DNA of 64,000 bases from Bacteroides oleiciplenus YIT 12058 (GCF_000315485.1 NZ_JH992942.1:758402-822401), one strand, 5' to 3'; counted from the stretch's first letter, positions 26,088 through 35,242 are shown. Notes: a model not told the origin generated them from the letters alone. Numbers and translations are program-made.

Positions 26088-28106
26088 TTAATGCATCGGC
26101 AGAGTAACAATCATCCGCGTGCCCTCCGTATAATCAGGGTCAATCTTAATCTCTCCGGCCAGTCGTTTCACGATGAGCCGGCAGAGATATAATCCCAGTC
26201 CGTTGCCGGGAACGAAGGTGTCGAGTTTGGAGAAACGGTTGAATACCTCTTCGTATTTCTCTTCGGGGATTCCGCGGCCTGTATCCGTCACGCTGATGGA
26301 TATATGCTCCTGCTGCTTGTCAGCTTCATAACTCAGGGTGATACATCCCTTTTCCGTGAATTTATTCGCGTTATTCAGCAAATGTCCGATTACCTGTGTC
26401 AGATACTGGACATTCGTCTGGATTATCATACTTTCGGGCGCGATGTCCAGTATGTATTCTATTTCCGGCTTCTTGTTGAGCTGTTCCATTTCCTGCGTGC
26501 AAATATTCCTTAAATCGGCAGGCTCGCAAGGTAGTTTTTCTTCGGAAACGTCCAGGTTGGCTACTTCCAGCATACTGTTGACAAGCTCGGTGAGTAGCAC
26601 CGTGCTCTTTTGTATCTCTGCCGGAAACTCACGGCGCATCTCCATGTCTATTTCATCGTTCATTATCAGATCGGAGAATCCGACGATTGCGTTGAGCGGA
26701 GTGCGTATCTCGTGGCAGATGGAGTTGATGAATGCCTGCTTCATCTTTTCGCTTTCCTGTGCTTTGCCATGCAGAACTTTTAGTTCCATCTTCATCTTCT
26801 TTTCCTTCTTCCAGGAGAAATAGAGGTAGGTACAAATAGAGATTACAATAATCAATAAAATGCTGAGAGAGATAAGCAGAGTTTGCTTATTCTTTATTTC
26901 CAGCATCGTCTTTTCGTTATTGAGCGCATTGAGGTCATATTTCACCTGCAATTCGTTGAGTTGTTTATGAGCGACGTCTGTAGTCAGTGAGTCCTGAATC
27001 TGATGTGAAATCTTCAGGTATTTCAATGCATTCGGATAATCTTTGCTCTCTTCATAAAGCAGCGAATTGATATTATATAATCCCGGCAGGTTTATAGGAG
27101 CTAATATTTTCGCAATTCTAATGAGTGAATCATTAGCTTCTATAGCCCTTGGATAATCTTTTTTTATGTGGTTGTTGGAGTAGTAATTATTGGCACACAG
27201 ATAATAATTGTATCTATCCAAGTCGTTGGTAAGCGTTTTGCCAATTGTCTGGATTTTGTTCCAGTACTCTTGCGTTTGCTCTACTGTGAGATAGGATAAA
27301 CTGCCAATCATAAAAGAATAGTACTGGAGCAGATATAACTCTATTCTATAGAAAGGGCGTTGCTTCTGATAGTCGGTTTTATATTTTTGTTCTACCAGAT
27401 TGATAAGATTCTCCATAATTTTTACGGACTCTTTGGTCTTTCCTGCTTGGGCATAGCTAAAACATAATCTCCAGGTTACAAAACGCTTATATTCGAATTT
27501 CTTCTTTTCAGGAAGTGATTCTACAAGCTTTATTGCATTCTGCAGATGAGGCAAAGCACTCTCAAACTGGTTGTTCATATAGAAGCTGGAACCCATTATG
27601 TAAGCTGAGGCTACCTTATTGTAAGGGTCGTTCGACCCGTCTGTTTCCGCATTCAGGAAACTTAGTTCCTCCTTTATGGCTTCCTCTTTTTGGTCCGAAA
27701 AACATTGTGAATCGAAGATACGCATGCGATAGATAGGTAATAGACTATTTACTTCTTCCGGAGTTGCTATTTTTTTTATGTATCCGATGTATTTGATGAC
27801 AGAATCTTTTCTATAATAATTGGATTCCTCAACTGCGATGTCATTGAGTGCATTCAGCATATTCTTTTTATCATTGACCTTCGATGCTTCCCGGTACATT
27901 TTCAGAAGATAAGTTTTTGCGTCTGGAGTATCTATGGAAATATCTGCTAAATTTCTGTATATTTGAATTTTCTTTTCAGAAGAAGCGGTTGTATTCAGAA
28001 GTTGCAAAAGGCTATCGGTTGCCTGTGTCGTGTTCTGGGCAAATAGGGTGGAACTAATGAATATAAAAATAGTAGTCAGTATGTATCGCATATTGTATTG
28101 CATCAT
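26088..28106 (-). CDS. TPR-containing sensor histidine kinase
   Basis: A 672-residue membrane kinase. A signal peptide (MRYILTTIFIFISSTLFAQ) leads into about 370 residues of TPR-like helical repeats in the periplasm, then a transmembrane segment near residue 405 (TLLISLSILLIIVISICTYL). The HisKA box is FINSICHEIRTPLNAIVGFS, with the phosphorylated His near residue 463, followed by HATPase_c with N, G1 (VTDTGRGIPEE) and G2 (GNGLGLYLC). There is no receiver domain, so it must pass phosphate to a separate regulator. Start could be ATG 28106 or 28091. The gene at 61699 has the same layout. Confidence 0.92.
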   Translation of the reverse strand: MMQYNMRYILTTIFIFISSTLFAQNTTQATDSLLQLLNTTASSEKKIQIYRNLADISIDTPDAKTYLLKMYREASKVNDKKNMLNALNDIAVEESNYYRKDSVIKYIGYIKKIATPEEVNSLLPIYRMRIFDSQCFSDQKEEAIKEELSFLNAETDGSNDPYNKVASAYIMGSSFYMNNQFESALPHLQNAIKLVESLPEKKKFEYKRFVTWRLCFSYAQAGKTKESVKIMENLINLVEQKYKTDYQKQRPFYRIELYLLQYYSFMIGSLSYLTVEQTQEYWNKIQTIGKTLTNDLDRYNYYLCANNYYSNNHIKKDYPRAIEANDSLIRIAKILAPINLPGLYNINSLLYEESKDYPNALKYLKISHQIQDSLTTDVAHKQLNELQVKYDLNALNNEKTMLEIKNKQTLLISLSILLIIVISICTYLYFSWKKEKKMKMELKVLHGKAQESEKMKQAFINSICHEIRTPLNAIVGFSDLIMNDEIDMEMRREFPAEIQKSTVLLTELVNSMLEVANLDVSEEKLPCEPADLRNICTQEMEQLNKKPEIEYILDIAPESMIIQTNVQYLTQVIGHLLNNANKFTEKGCITLSYEADKQQEHISISVTDTGRGIPEEKYEEVFNRFSKLDTFVPGNGLGLYLCRLIVKRLAGEIKIDPDYTEGTRMIVTLPMH

Positions 28107-28298
28107 TATGTTAATGCAAATCTACAGTTTTTTTCTTGATTTTCTATTTTTTAGGAAAAATCTTTTGATGCTAAAGCGATTCTTGATTCTTCTCTGATTT
28201 GCAGATTCTTGCAAATCAGAGAAAAACAATTATATTTGTGAAATAATCATAGAAGATGAACTTAGCGTCTTCTGATTTAGACTTAAAAACATCAAGAT

Positions 28299-28738
28299 AT
28301 GGCGAAAATTAACCTTTCCCTCCTTTTCAATGGTAATTGTGAAGAAGCTTTCAATTTCTACAAATCAGCATTCGGAACAGAGTTTACTTTTATAGGCAGA
28401 TATGGAGATATTCCTCCGCAAGGTGGCATGCCTGCCATCTCCGAAAATGAAAAGGCAAAATAGAAAATATCTGTCTGCCTGTAAATGAGGACACTTTTCT
28501 GATGGGTGCAGATGTCACGGGTTATATGGCTGAGAGAACTGTTTTTGGCAATAACTTCTCTATTTATATCGAAGCTGTCAATAAAGAAGAAGCCGACCGG
28601 CTGTTTGCCGGATTGTCGGCAGATGGGCAAGTGATGATGCCTATGAGTGTAGCCCATTGGGGCGATTATTTCGGGATGTTCACAGATAAGTTTGGTGTTA
28701 ACTGGCTGCTAAATTGTGCGCGTCAGCATATGGGATAG
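28299..28738 (+). pseudogene. VOC-family (PhnB-like) protein, broken by a -1 frameshift
   Basis: From ATG 28299 the frame reads MAKINLSLLFNGNCEEAFNF and continues through FIGRYGDIPP to a stop at about 28461. The rest of the protein continues in another frame (NICLPVNEDTFLMGADVTGY to YFGMFTDKFGVNWLLNCARQ). Adding one A to the short A-run near 28449-28453 joins the two parts as SENEKGKIENICLP, giving a normal-length PhnB-like VOC protein of about 146 residues. It is therefore a one-base deletion or a sequencing error. Confidence 0.85.
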
Positions 28739-28789
28739 TTCATAGCAATCATTAAATAGATGTATAACTGAAGCTTAACCACAAATAGA

Positions 28790-29068
28790 ATGATTATGGA
28801 AAATATGTATTGTCAAAGTTGTGGCATGTCGCTGACTAAGAAAGAAGAGGTAGCAACGAACAAGGATGGTTCCCTCATACACGATTATTGCATTTACTGC
28901 TACAAGGGCGGAGCTTTCACTTCGGATATCAGTATGGAAGAGATGATTGATGTTAGTTTGGTGCATATGAAAGAAATCTTCAAGGATGATCCTAACTTTA
29001 GTGAACAGGAAGCTTTAAATAAGATGAGAAGCTTTTTCCCTGAACTGAAAAGGTGGAAGAATATATAA
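28790..29068 (+). CDS. Putative zinc-ribbon protein
   Basis: A 92-residue soluble protein. MYCQSCGMSLTKKEEVATNK and DYCIYCYKGGAFTSD supply two CxxC pairs, the pattern of the small putative zinc-ribbon domain family. The C-terminal half is helical (FKDDPNFSEQEALNKMRSFF). Function unknown; probably cytoplasmic. Starts MIMENMY at 28790, with a second ATG at 28796. Ends just before a strong terminator. Confidence 0.87.
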   Translation: MIMENMYCQSCGMSLTKKEEVATNKDGSLIHDYCIYCYKGGAFTSDISMEEMIDVSLVHMKEIFKDDPNFSEQEALNKMRSFFPELKRWKNI

Positions 29069-29070
29069 AC

Positions 29071-29107
29071 AAAAAACGTTGTAAATAATCTATTTACAAC
29101 GTTTTTT
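29071..29107 (+). terminator. Strong intrinsic terminator
   Basis: Perfect 17-bp arms 29071-29087 and 29091-29107 (AAAAAACGTTGTAAATA and its complement), with a 3-nt loop and a T6 tail in the forward direction. It ends the zinc-ribbon gene and stops read-through toward the tRNA. Confidence 0.85.
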
Positions 29108-29117
29108 CTGTTGAAAG

Positions 29118-29190
29118 TGGTGCCACCAGGAATCGAACCGGGGACACAAGGATTTTCAGTCCTTTGCTCTACCAACTGAGCTATGGCACC
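29118..29190 (-). tRNA. tRNA-Phe: tRNA-Phe (anticodon GAA)
   Basis: On the reverse strand a 73-nt cloverleaf starts GGTGCCATAGCTCAGTTGGT. Its acceptor stem is GGTGCCA pairing with TGGCACC. The anticodon loop is CTGAAAA with anticodon GAA, the T-arm contains GGTTCGATTCC, and the discriminator is A with no encoded CCA. Confidence 0.97.
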
Positions 29191-29258
29191 CTATTTTTCT
29201 CTTTTGCGGTTGCAAAGGTAGTGAAAGTTTTGGACTATGCAAGAGCTTTGAAAATAAA

Positions 29259-29298
29259 AAACGCTGATAAATGCCTATGTGGCTAAGTATCAGCGTTT
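29259..29298 (-). terminator. Terminator of the sppA-lpxK-PNP-thiL operon
   Basis: Arms 29259-29269 (AAACGCTGATA) and 29288-29298 pair perfectly over 11 bp. Read on the reverse strand it lies about 40 nt past the thiL stop and is followed by a T-rich run. Confidence 0.65.
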
Positions 29299-29333
29299 AT
29301 CTTTTAAGAAAAAAAGAGAGAAAAAGTTGATTC

Positions 29334-30407
29334 CTACTCTGTTTCTCCGTTTTCGTCTGTTTTTTCCTCTTCGGATGTTTCCCCTTTCAGGGGATTCCAG
29401 CCTTGTGCTTTCAGTTCAAACTCCTGACCGTCGCGGGTAATTAACGCACAACCTAACTCCGGTTTGGTGATATGCCCGATAAGCTTTACACCCTCCATCT
29501 CTGAAATCTTCTCATGGTCGGCGATGGGGACGGTGAACAACAATTCGTAATCCTCACCACCATTCAGAGCACAAGTGGTTAGATTCATATTGAATTCTTC
29601 CGCCATGACAGCCGTCTGGTAATCAATGGGAATATGCTCCTCATAAACACGGCAACCCACCTTGCTTTGCGTACAGATATGCAGCAATTCAGAAGATAAA
29701 CCATCGGAAATATCCATCATGGAAGTAGGCTGAATGCCCTCTTCTGCCAGCTTTTCAATAATATCACGACGAGCTTCCGGTTTCAATTGGCGTTCCAGAA
29801 GATATTCTTTTCCGGAAAAATCAGGCTGTAACTCGGTATTGCCTTTGAGAGCAATCTTCTCCCGCTCCAATAATTGCAACCCCATGTATGCTGCGCCCAA
29901 GTCACCGGTCACACAAACCAAGTCTGTCTCTTTGGCGCCATTCCGGTAAACTACTTTATCTTTGTCCGCTTCGCCAATACAAGTAATGCTGATTGTCAGC
30001 CCTGTGAGTGAAGAAGAAGTGTCTCCACCTACGATGTCTACATTATATTCCTCACATGCCAGACGGATACCGGCATACAATTCCTCTATATCTTCTACAG
30101 AGAAACGTTTGGACAAGGCCAGGGAAACCGTTATCTGCTTCGGCGTGCCGTTCATGGCATAGATATCGGAGAAGTTCACGACAGCAGCTTTATAACCCAG
30201 ATGTTTCAGCGGGACATAAACTAAATCAAAATGTACACCTTCCATCAGCAAGTCTGTGGTAATCAGCACTTGCTTTTCGGCAGGGTAGGAGAGTACGGCG
30301 GCATCATCGCCTACACCATACCGGCTCGATTCATTTTTCAGTTCAATGCCTTCGGTCAGTCGGCGTATGAGGCCAAATTCACCGAGGCTTGCAATTTCTG
30401 TTCTCAT
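29334..30407 (-). CDS. thiL: Thiamine-monophosphate kinase
   Basis: A 357-residue cytoplasmic enzyme that phosphorylates thiamine monophosphate to thiamine diphosphate. It starts MRTEIASLGEFGLIRRLTEG and shows GVGDDAAVL, TTDLLMEGVHFDL, VNFSDIYAMNG, the VGGDTSSS loop and MMDISDGLSSELLHI, the ATP/Mg sites of the AIR-synthase-like fold. The C-terminal tail after GWNPLKG is charged and probably disordered. I use ATG 30407; open frame continues upstream but overlaps the PNP gene. It starts 2 nt after the PNP stop, so translation is probably coupled. Confidence 0.95.
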   Translation of the reverse strand: MRTEIASLGEFGLIRRLTEGIELKNESSRYGVGDDAAVLSYPAEKQVLITTDLLMEGVHFDLVYVPLKHLGYKAAVVNFSDIYAMNGTPKQITVSLALSKRFSVEDIEELYAGIRLACEEYNVDIVGGDTSSSLTGLTISITCIGEADKDKVVYRNGAKETDLVCVTGDLGAAYMGLQLLEREKIALKGNTELQPDFSGKEYLLERQLKPEARRDIIEKLAEEGIQPTSMMDISDGLSSELLHICTQSKVGCRVYEEHIPIDYQTAVMAEEFNMNLTTCALNGGEDYELLFTVPIADHEKISEMEGVKLIGHITKPELGCALITRDGQEFELKAQGWNPLKGETSEEEKTDENGETE

Positions 30408-30409
30408 GA

Positions 30410-31219
30410 TTACGCTCTGTTTATCAATTCTCTCATAATCTCCGTCATTTTCGGCTGGGCAGCATCGGCAGCTTTCTGCACTTCTTCGTGCGTCACTTCC
30501 ACAATTTTGCCTTCCACACCGAGGTCGGTGATTACAGAAATACCAAACACTTTGATTCCACAATGGTTCGCCACAATCACTTCCGGCACTGTAGACATGC
30601 CCACTGCATCCGCTCCGAAGATATGGAATAATTTGTATTCAGCCGGAGTTTCAAACGTCGGACCTTGTGTGCCGACGTACACGCCATGTTGCACTTTGAT
30701 ACCCTTCTCCGCAGCAATTGCATCAGCCTTGCGAATCAGTTCTTTATTGTACGCTTCACTCATATCCGGGAAACGTGGTCCGTACGGGATATTCTTGCCA
30801 CGCAACGGATGTTCCGGGAAGTAGTTGATGTGGTCTGTAATAATCATCAGGTCGCCGATTTCAAAATCAGGATTCGTGGCGCCGCTCGCATTGGAAACGA
30901 ACAGGGTCTTGATGCCTAACTCACGCATCACACGTACGGGGAACGTCACTTCCTTCATCGAGTAACCTTCATAGTAATGGAAACGGCCTTGCATTGCCAT
31001 AATATCCTTGTTGCCCAGCTTACCGAATATCAGCTTTCCGCTGTGTCCTTCCACCGTCGATACGGGGAAGTTGGGTATTTCCTCATACTTTATTTCGTAC
31101 TTCTCGGTGATTTCAGTGGCAAGGCTGCCTAAACCGGTTCCGAGGATAATCGCTGTCTCTGGTTGTGTGTGCATCTTACCTTTCAGGTAAGCCGCTGTTT
31201 CTTGAATGAGCTCTAACAT
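30410..31219 (-). CDS. Purine-nucleoside phosphorylase (PNP class I)
   Basis: A 269-residue cytoplasmic enzyme for purine salvage, splitting (deoxy)guanosine and inosine with phosphate. Class I marks are IILGTGLGSLA near residue 25, the HYYEGYSMKEVTFPVRVM region, SNASGATNPDFEIGDLMII, QGPTFETPAEYKLF and GADAVGMSTVPEVIVANHCG. Start ATG 31219 (MLELIQET); the TTG at 31225 is less likely. It overlaps the 3' end of lpxK by 44 bp and is followed 2 nt later by thiL, so the three are one operon. Confidence 0.94.
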   Translation of the reverse strand: MLELIQETAAYLKGKMHTQPETAIILGTGLGSLATEITEKYEIKYEEIPNFPVSTVEGHSGKLIFGKLGNKDIMAMQGRFHYYEGYSMKEVTFPVRVMRELGIKTLFVSNASGATNPDFEIGDLMIITDHINYFPEHPLRGKNIPYGPRFPDMSEAYNKELIRKADAIAAEKGIKVQHGVYVGTQGPTFETPAEYKLFHIFGADAVGMSTVPEVIVANHCGIKVFGISVITDLGVEGKIVEVTHEEVQKAADAAQPKMTEIMRELINRA

Positions 31220-32279
31220 AGCCAATAATATTTTGGTTAAATATATGTTGTTGATTTTGTAAAAATTCTATCTCTATCGGCAAAACGTACAAGTACGGTT
31301 TCAGCGCTTCGGCCAGTGCCGGATGATGTTGCAGCCTTGTCGCATCCTTTTCTGTGGTGACAATGAGCTTTTTTTCTCCTTCCAGATGTTCAAAGCGTTC
31401 CTTTATCACTTGCAGATCTTTATTGCTGAAATCGTGATGATCGTCAAACTGGCATAAATCCACGTGGGGCGTATGTGCTTTCAGTTTCTCCACCAATGTG
31501 GCAGGCGAGGCAATTCCTGTCACCAGCAACACCTGTTCATCTTTTCCGAGTGAAGCAAGTGCCCGTCGTTTCTCTCCGAAGAGCGGAGTCAGTGCACCAT
31601 ACCTGAACGATGAAAAATAAAGCTGCTGATACGGATATAGCTTCAGCCTTTTCGTGATGATATTGAAATCTATCGGTTTGATGTCCTCCGGGCATTTCGT
31701 CACGATTACGATATGTGCCCGGTTCTTTCCATCTTCCGGTTCACGTAGCCGCCCTGCCGGAAGCAGGGTGTCGTCTGAGAACAGTCTGTGGAAATCCGTC
31801 AGCAATATGTTCAGTCCCGCTTTCACGTAGCGATGTTGAAAGGCATCATCCAGCAATACCACATCCACTTTAGGATTTTCCAGCTTCATCAATTGTTCGA
31901 TGCCGTGGCAACGATTTTCATCTACAGCCACCCGTATGCCGGGAAATTTAGTTTTTATCTGATAAGGCTCGTCACCGATGCGCTTTACACTTGTTTCCTC
32001 CGTGGCCAGCACATATCCCTTACTTTTCCGTTTGTAACCCCGGCTCAGCATGGCGACGTTCGCTCCTGTTTGTTGCAACAGCTTGATAAGATACTCCGTG
32101 TGTGGCGTCTTGCCCGTTCCGCCCACGGCGAGGTTTCCGACGCATACCACAGGTACGTCAAAACTCTTTGACCGGTAGTATCCCCAATCAAAGAGTTTGT
32201 TTCGTAGGCGTACCCCCATCCCGTAAAGCCACGAGACGGGGTATAGCCAATAGTGTATCTTAACTAGCGGTTCTTCCAT
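31176..32279 (-). CDS. lpxK: Tetraacyldisaccharide 4'-kinase
   Basis: A 367-residue inner-membrane-associated kinase that adds the 4'-phosphate to the lipid A precursor. It begins EEPLVKIHYWLYPVSWLYGM, with an amphipathic or transmembrane helix. The P-loop is VGNLAVGGTGKTPHTEYLIK near residue 50. RISRGYKRKS-type MLSRGYKRKSKGY follows, with VVLLDDAFQHRYV as the catalytic Asp region. It starts 13 nt after the sppA stop and its 3' end overlaps the next gene by 44 bp, giving the Bacteroides order sppA-lpxK-PNP-thiL. Confidence 0.95.
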   Translation of the reverse strand: MEEPLVKIHYWLYPVSWLYGMGVRLRNKLFDWGYYRSKSFDVPVVCVGNLAVGGTGKTPHTEYLIKLLQQTGANVAMLSRGYKRKSKGYVLATEETSVKRIGDEPYQIKTKFPGIRVAVDENRCHGIEQLMKLENPKVDVVLLDDAFQHRYVKAGLNILLTDFHRLFSDDTLLPAGRLREPEDGKNRAHIVIVTKCPEDIKPIDFNIITKRLKLYPYQQLYFSSFRYGALTPLFGEKRRALASLGKDEQVLLVTGIASPATLVEKLKAHTPHVDLCQFDDHHDFSNKDLQVIKERFEHLEGEKKLIVTTEKDATRLQHHPALAEALKPYLYVLPIEIEFLQNQQHIFNQNIIGYVRAHSRNSGLPER

Positions 32280-32292
32280 CCACTCCTTTCTT

Positions 32293-34062
32293 TTAATTGA
32301 TGTTCAACTCAAACGGAACACGTGCCTGAATCTTATCGCAATTTTCAAAATTGTTCAGCCAGTCAAATTGATTATAGAGTTCGCCAACTTTGCCTTTCAG
32401 CAGATGAGATTGGATATATCCACCCGGATTCGTATCCATCAGCGTTTCAAAGAAACTCTTCTTGCCCGGATAAGACATCACGGTATAAGCTTCCAGTCCT
32501 GCTTTTCCGATAGCCATTTCCAGTGCTTTGTCCAGTCCGCCCAGTTCGTCCACTAAGCCCAGTTCTTTGGCTTTGGCACCTGTCCATACACGACCTTCTG
32601 CAATTTTCTTGATTTCATCCGTAGTCATACCACGACCCTCTGCACAACGTTTCACGAACAGTTCATAACCCTCGTTCACCATATTCTGCATCAAAGCCTT
32701 TTCACCGTCGTTCAGCGGACGTCCTATCATTCCGAAGTCAGCATAAGTATTTGTCTTCACTGCATCGAATGAAAGTCCGATTTTATCTGTCAACCCCTTC
32801 ACATTGGGGAACATGCCGAAGATACCGATAGATCCTGTCAGAGTAGTCGGGTCGGCCACAATGCTGTCTGCATTACAAGAAATGTAGTAACCGCCTGAAG
32901 CAGCATAATCACCCATAGAGACAATCACCGGTTTTTCTTTCTTCAGTTCGGTCACTGCATACCAGATTTGTTCCGAACCGAAAGCACTGCCGCCCGGAGA
33001 ATTCACGCGCAGCACTACAGCTTTCACGTCTTTATCGTCTTTCAACTTACGTAAGTCGCGGATTACCTTTTCAGAATTGATTCCCTCTTCGGCACCTGCA
33101 CGAGAACTGCCGCCATCGATGGCTCCGTATGCATAATATACGGCAACGATATTTCCGCTTTTATCCTTCGGAACGTTCTTCTTTACATTTATCATATCTT
33201 TCAGGCTCAGCACCGGCATGCGGTCATCCTTATCAATGCCGATCATAGTTTTCAGATAATTGCGTACATCATTCTTATATATTAATGTGTCAGCAAGTCC
33301 GTATTCCAAGCTCTCTTTCGCCGGATAGAACATCAGCATCTTGTCCGCAGCTTCATTCAGCTTTTCTTTGCTCACGCCTCTTGATTCGGAAACATCGCTC
33401 ACCATCTGTCCCCAGATACCATTCAGGAATACAGTTACCTGTTCACGGTTAGCGGGACTCATTTCTGTAGAGATGAACGGTTCAACTGCCGATTTGTAAG
33501 TCCCCACTTTGAACACCTGCATTTCAACACCGATTTTATCCAGCAAATCTTTATAGAAAGTCGGGGTAGAAGCCAGACCATACCAACCGATTGAACCTTG
33601 GGGATTTAGTAGCACCTTGTCGGCCACACTTGCTAAATAATACAGGCGTTGTGTATATTGGTCGCCATAAGCTACTATAAACTTACCACTGGTTTTGAAG
33701 TCAGCCAGTGCTTTACGAATTTCTTCCAGTGAAGCAAATCCTATGCCCATGGCTCCGGCTTGCAGGTAAATGCCCTTGATATTTTCATTCTCCTTAGCCT
33801 TTTGGATAGACGAAAGAACGTCATCTAATCCGTACGTTGTTTCATCTTCACTCAGGAAGATGTCAAACGGATTGTCCTGGCTGCGTTCAGAGAGCATGCC
33901 TCTCAGGTCGAGCATCATCACAGAGTTCTTACGTACTTGTGTCTCAGATTCTGAGGTGGACAGCATACTAAATAGTATCAGGATACTGACGAAAAACAAC
34001 ACGACGCTTGACACGATTATACCGGTAATGGTGGCCAGCGTAAATTTAAAAAAATCTTTCAT
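32293..34062 (-). CDS. sppA: Signal peptide peptidase SppA, 67-kDa type
   Basis: A 589-residue inner-membrane protease that degrades leftover signal peptides. One N-terminal transmembrane helix (TLATITGIIVSSVVLFFVSI) is followed by two S49 domains. The general-base Lys is in VFKVGTYKSAVEPFISTEMS and the nucleophile Ser in SMGDYAASGGYYISC; VLRVNSPGGSAFGSEQIW is the supporting loop. Length fits the long E. coli-like form. It is the first gene of the sppA-lpxK-PNP-thiL operon; its 5' end faces the invertase gene. Confidence 0.95.
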   Translation of the reverse strand: MKDFFKFTLATITGIIVSSVVLFFVSILILFSMLSTSESETQVRKNSVMMLDLRGMLSERSQDNPFDIFLSEDETTYGLDDVLSSIQKAKENENIKGIYLQAGAMGIGFASLEEIRKALADFKTSGKFIVAYGDQYTQRLYYLASVADKVLLNPQGSIGWYGLASTPTFYKDLLDKIGVEMQVFKVGTYKSAVEPFISTEMSPANREQVTVFLNGIWGQMVSDVSESRGVSKEKLNEAADKMLMFYPAKESLEYGLADTLIYKNDVRNYLKTMIGIDKDDRMPVLSLKDMINVKKNVPKDKSGNIVAVYYAYGAIDGGSSRAGAEEGINSEKVIRDLRKLKDDKDVKAVVLRVNSPGGSAFGSEQIWYAVTELKKEKPVIVSMGDYAASGGYYISCNADSIVADPTTLTGSIGIFGMFPNVKGLTDKIGLSFDAVKTNTYADFGMIGRPLNDGEKALMQNMVNEGYELFVKRCAEGRGMTTDEIKKIAEGRVWTGAKAKELGLVDELGGLDKALEMAIGKAGLEAYTVMSYPGKKSFFETLMDTNPGGYIQSHLLKGKVGELYNQFDWLNNFENCDKIQARVPFELNIN

Positions 34063-34186
34063 TGCATTTATTGTTTTTTGTATGCTAACTTATAAAAGCT
34101 AACAAAGATAAATAATTGAGTTGATATTTACCCTATCTGTCGCAAGGTTTTTCATTTTGTCACACTGTCTATCACAAAAACATTGT

Positions 34187-34194
34187 TATCTTTG
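34187..34194 (+). promoter_or_regulatory. -7 box of the invertase gene
   Basis: TATCTTTG exactly fits TAnnTTTG. Transcription should start near 34201, just before the leader hairpin at 34210. No equally good -33 element is visible at the usual spacing. Confidence 0.55.
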
Positions 34195-34209
34195 TGTCGT
34201 TTTAAGCAT

Positions 34210-34246
34210 AGCACTACACGACACTGTTCGTGTAGTGCTTTTTTAT
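34210..34246 (+). terminator. Intrinsic terminator in the invertase leader (attenuator candidate)
   Basis: Perfect 12-bp arms 34210-34221 and 34228-34239 (AGCACTACACGA and complement), a 6-nt loop and a T-rich tail (ttttttattt). It sits between the promoter box and ATG 34264, with no upstream forward gene to terminate, so it looks like an attenuator limiting invertase expression. Confidence 0.75.
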
Positions 34247-34263
34247 TTGTAATACTATTGATT

Positions 34264-35214
34264 ATGAAACAAAACAGTTTGACTGGCTTCGTGAACGAAG
34301 TCATTGTAGGGTTGCAGCAAGAGGGACGTTTTGCCACTGCTAACATCTACAAGTATGCCTTACGGGCATTTACGCAATCCGTAGGAGGTGGCGAAATCTT
34401 CTGGGGAGGACTCAGCAGACAGGCTTTGCGGCATTTCCAGACTTATATGGAAGGGCAGCAAAAGAGTTATAACACTATCTCCACTTACATTCGTGCCTTG
34501 CGTGCGGTGTATAATCGGGCAGTAGATCTCGGGTTGGTGAAAGGTGAATTTCGTCTGTTTGCAAAGCTGAAAACAGGAGTTGCTTCGGAGAAGAAACTGG
34601 CTGTTACGGCCTCACAGATGAAAAAGTTGGTGCATGCTCCCGAAGCAGAACAACTTCCTACCAAGGTGCGTCAGGCACAGGATATTCTTTCGTTGATGGT
34701 GCTCCTGCAAGGAATGCCTTATACCGATCTGGCACATCTTCATAAGAGTGATTTGAATGGGACTTTGCTGACGTGCCACCGTCAGAAGACGGGCACGGAA
34801 CTCTGTGTGAAAGTAGTTCCCGAAGCGATGGAGCTGATTGAACGCTATCGTAATCGTGAAGCGGCTTCACCTTATCTTCTGAATATTCTGAGTAGTACTT
34901 GCTCTGAAAAAGCGGCTTTCGAAGAATATCAAAGGAAACTTCGCGATTTGAATCTGCAACTATCCAAACTTCCTGCATTGTGTGGGGTAGAAGGTATAAA
35001 AGTCAGTTCATATACCGCCCGCCATACGTGGGCCACGCTTGCCAAGTACTGTCAGGTACCGGAGGAAGTCATTTCCGAGGGATTAGGACATTCTTCATTA
35101 GAAGTCACCCGTACATATCTGAAAAGTTTCGGAGGAGATGAACTCGAAAAAGCAAATCGGATAATAATTGATTACATATCTACCGGAAATAAAAATGTGT
35201 GGAGTAGGGCTTGA
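34264..35214 (+). CDS. Tyrosine recombinase, probable DNA invertase of the fimbrial promoter
   Basis: A 316-residue integrase-family protein: SAM-like N-terminal core-binding domain (about 10-100) and catalytic domain (115-310). Visible active-site residues are R252 in YTARHTW, H275 in GLGHSS and the nucleophile Y285 in VTRTYLKS. The usual first catalytic Arg is replaced: the motif reads LLQGMPYTDLAHL, with Q149 where related enzymes have R. ATG 34264 follows the leader terminator. The gene is immediately followed by three copies of a 20-bp repeat and a promoter segment, matching Bacteroides invertases that control surface structures. It is not flanked by transfer genes, so a mobile-element integrase is less likely. 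Confidence 0.88.
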   Translation: MKQNSLTGFVNEVIVGLQQEGRFATANIYKYALRAFTQSVGGGEIFWGGLSRQALRHFQTYMEGQQKSYNTISTYIRALRAVYNRAVDLGLVKGEFRLFAKLKTGVASEKKLAVTASQMKKLVHAPEAEQLPTKVRQAQDILSLMVLLQGMPYTDLAHLHKSDLNGTLLTCHRQKTGTELCVKVVPEAMELIERYRNREAASPYLLNILSSTCSEKAAFEEYQRKLRDLNLQLSKLPALCGVEGIKVSSYTARHTWATLAKYCQVPEEVISEGLGHSSLEVTRTYLKSFGGDELEKANRIIIDYISTGNKNVWSRA

Positions 35215-35222
35215 GTTTTCTA

Positions 35223-35242
35223 TTACTTCGTAAGTAACGGAA
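35223..35242 (-). repeat. Recombination-site candidate 1 (20-bp repeat)
   Basis: The reverse strand reads TTCCGTTACTTACGAAGTAA, identical to sites 2 and 3. It is in direct orientation to site 2, 31 bp away. Confidence 0.8.

Noticed and set aside
34264..35214. Integrase of a conjugative transposon or prophage
   Set aside because: No transfer, relaxase or phage genes adjoin it; the repeats and promoter segment next to it fit a local invertase better.
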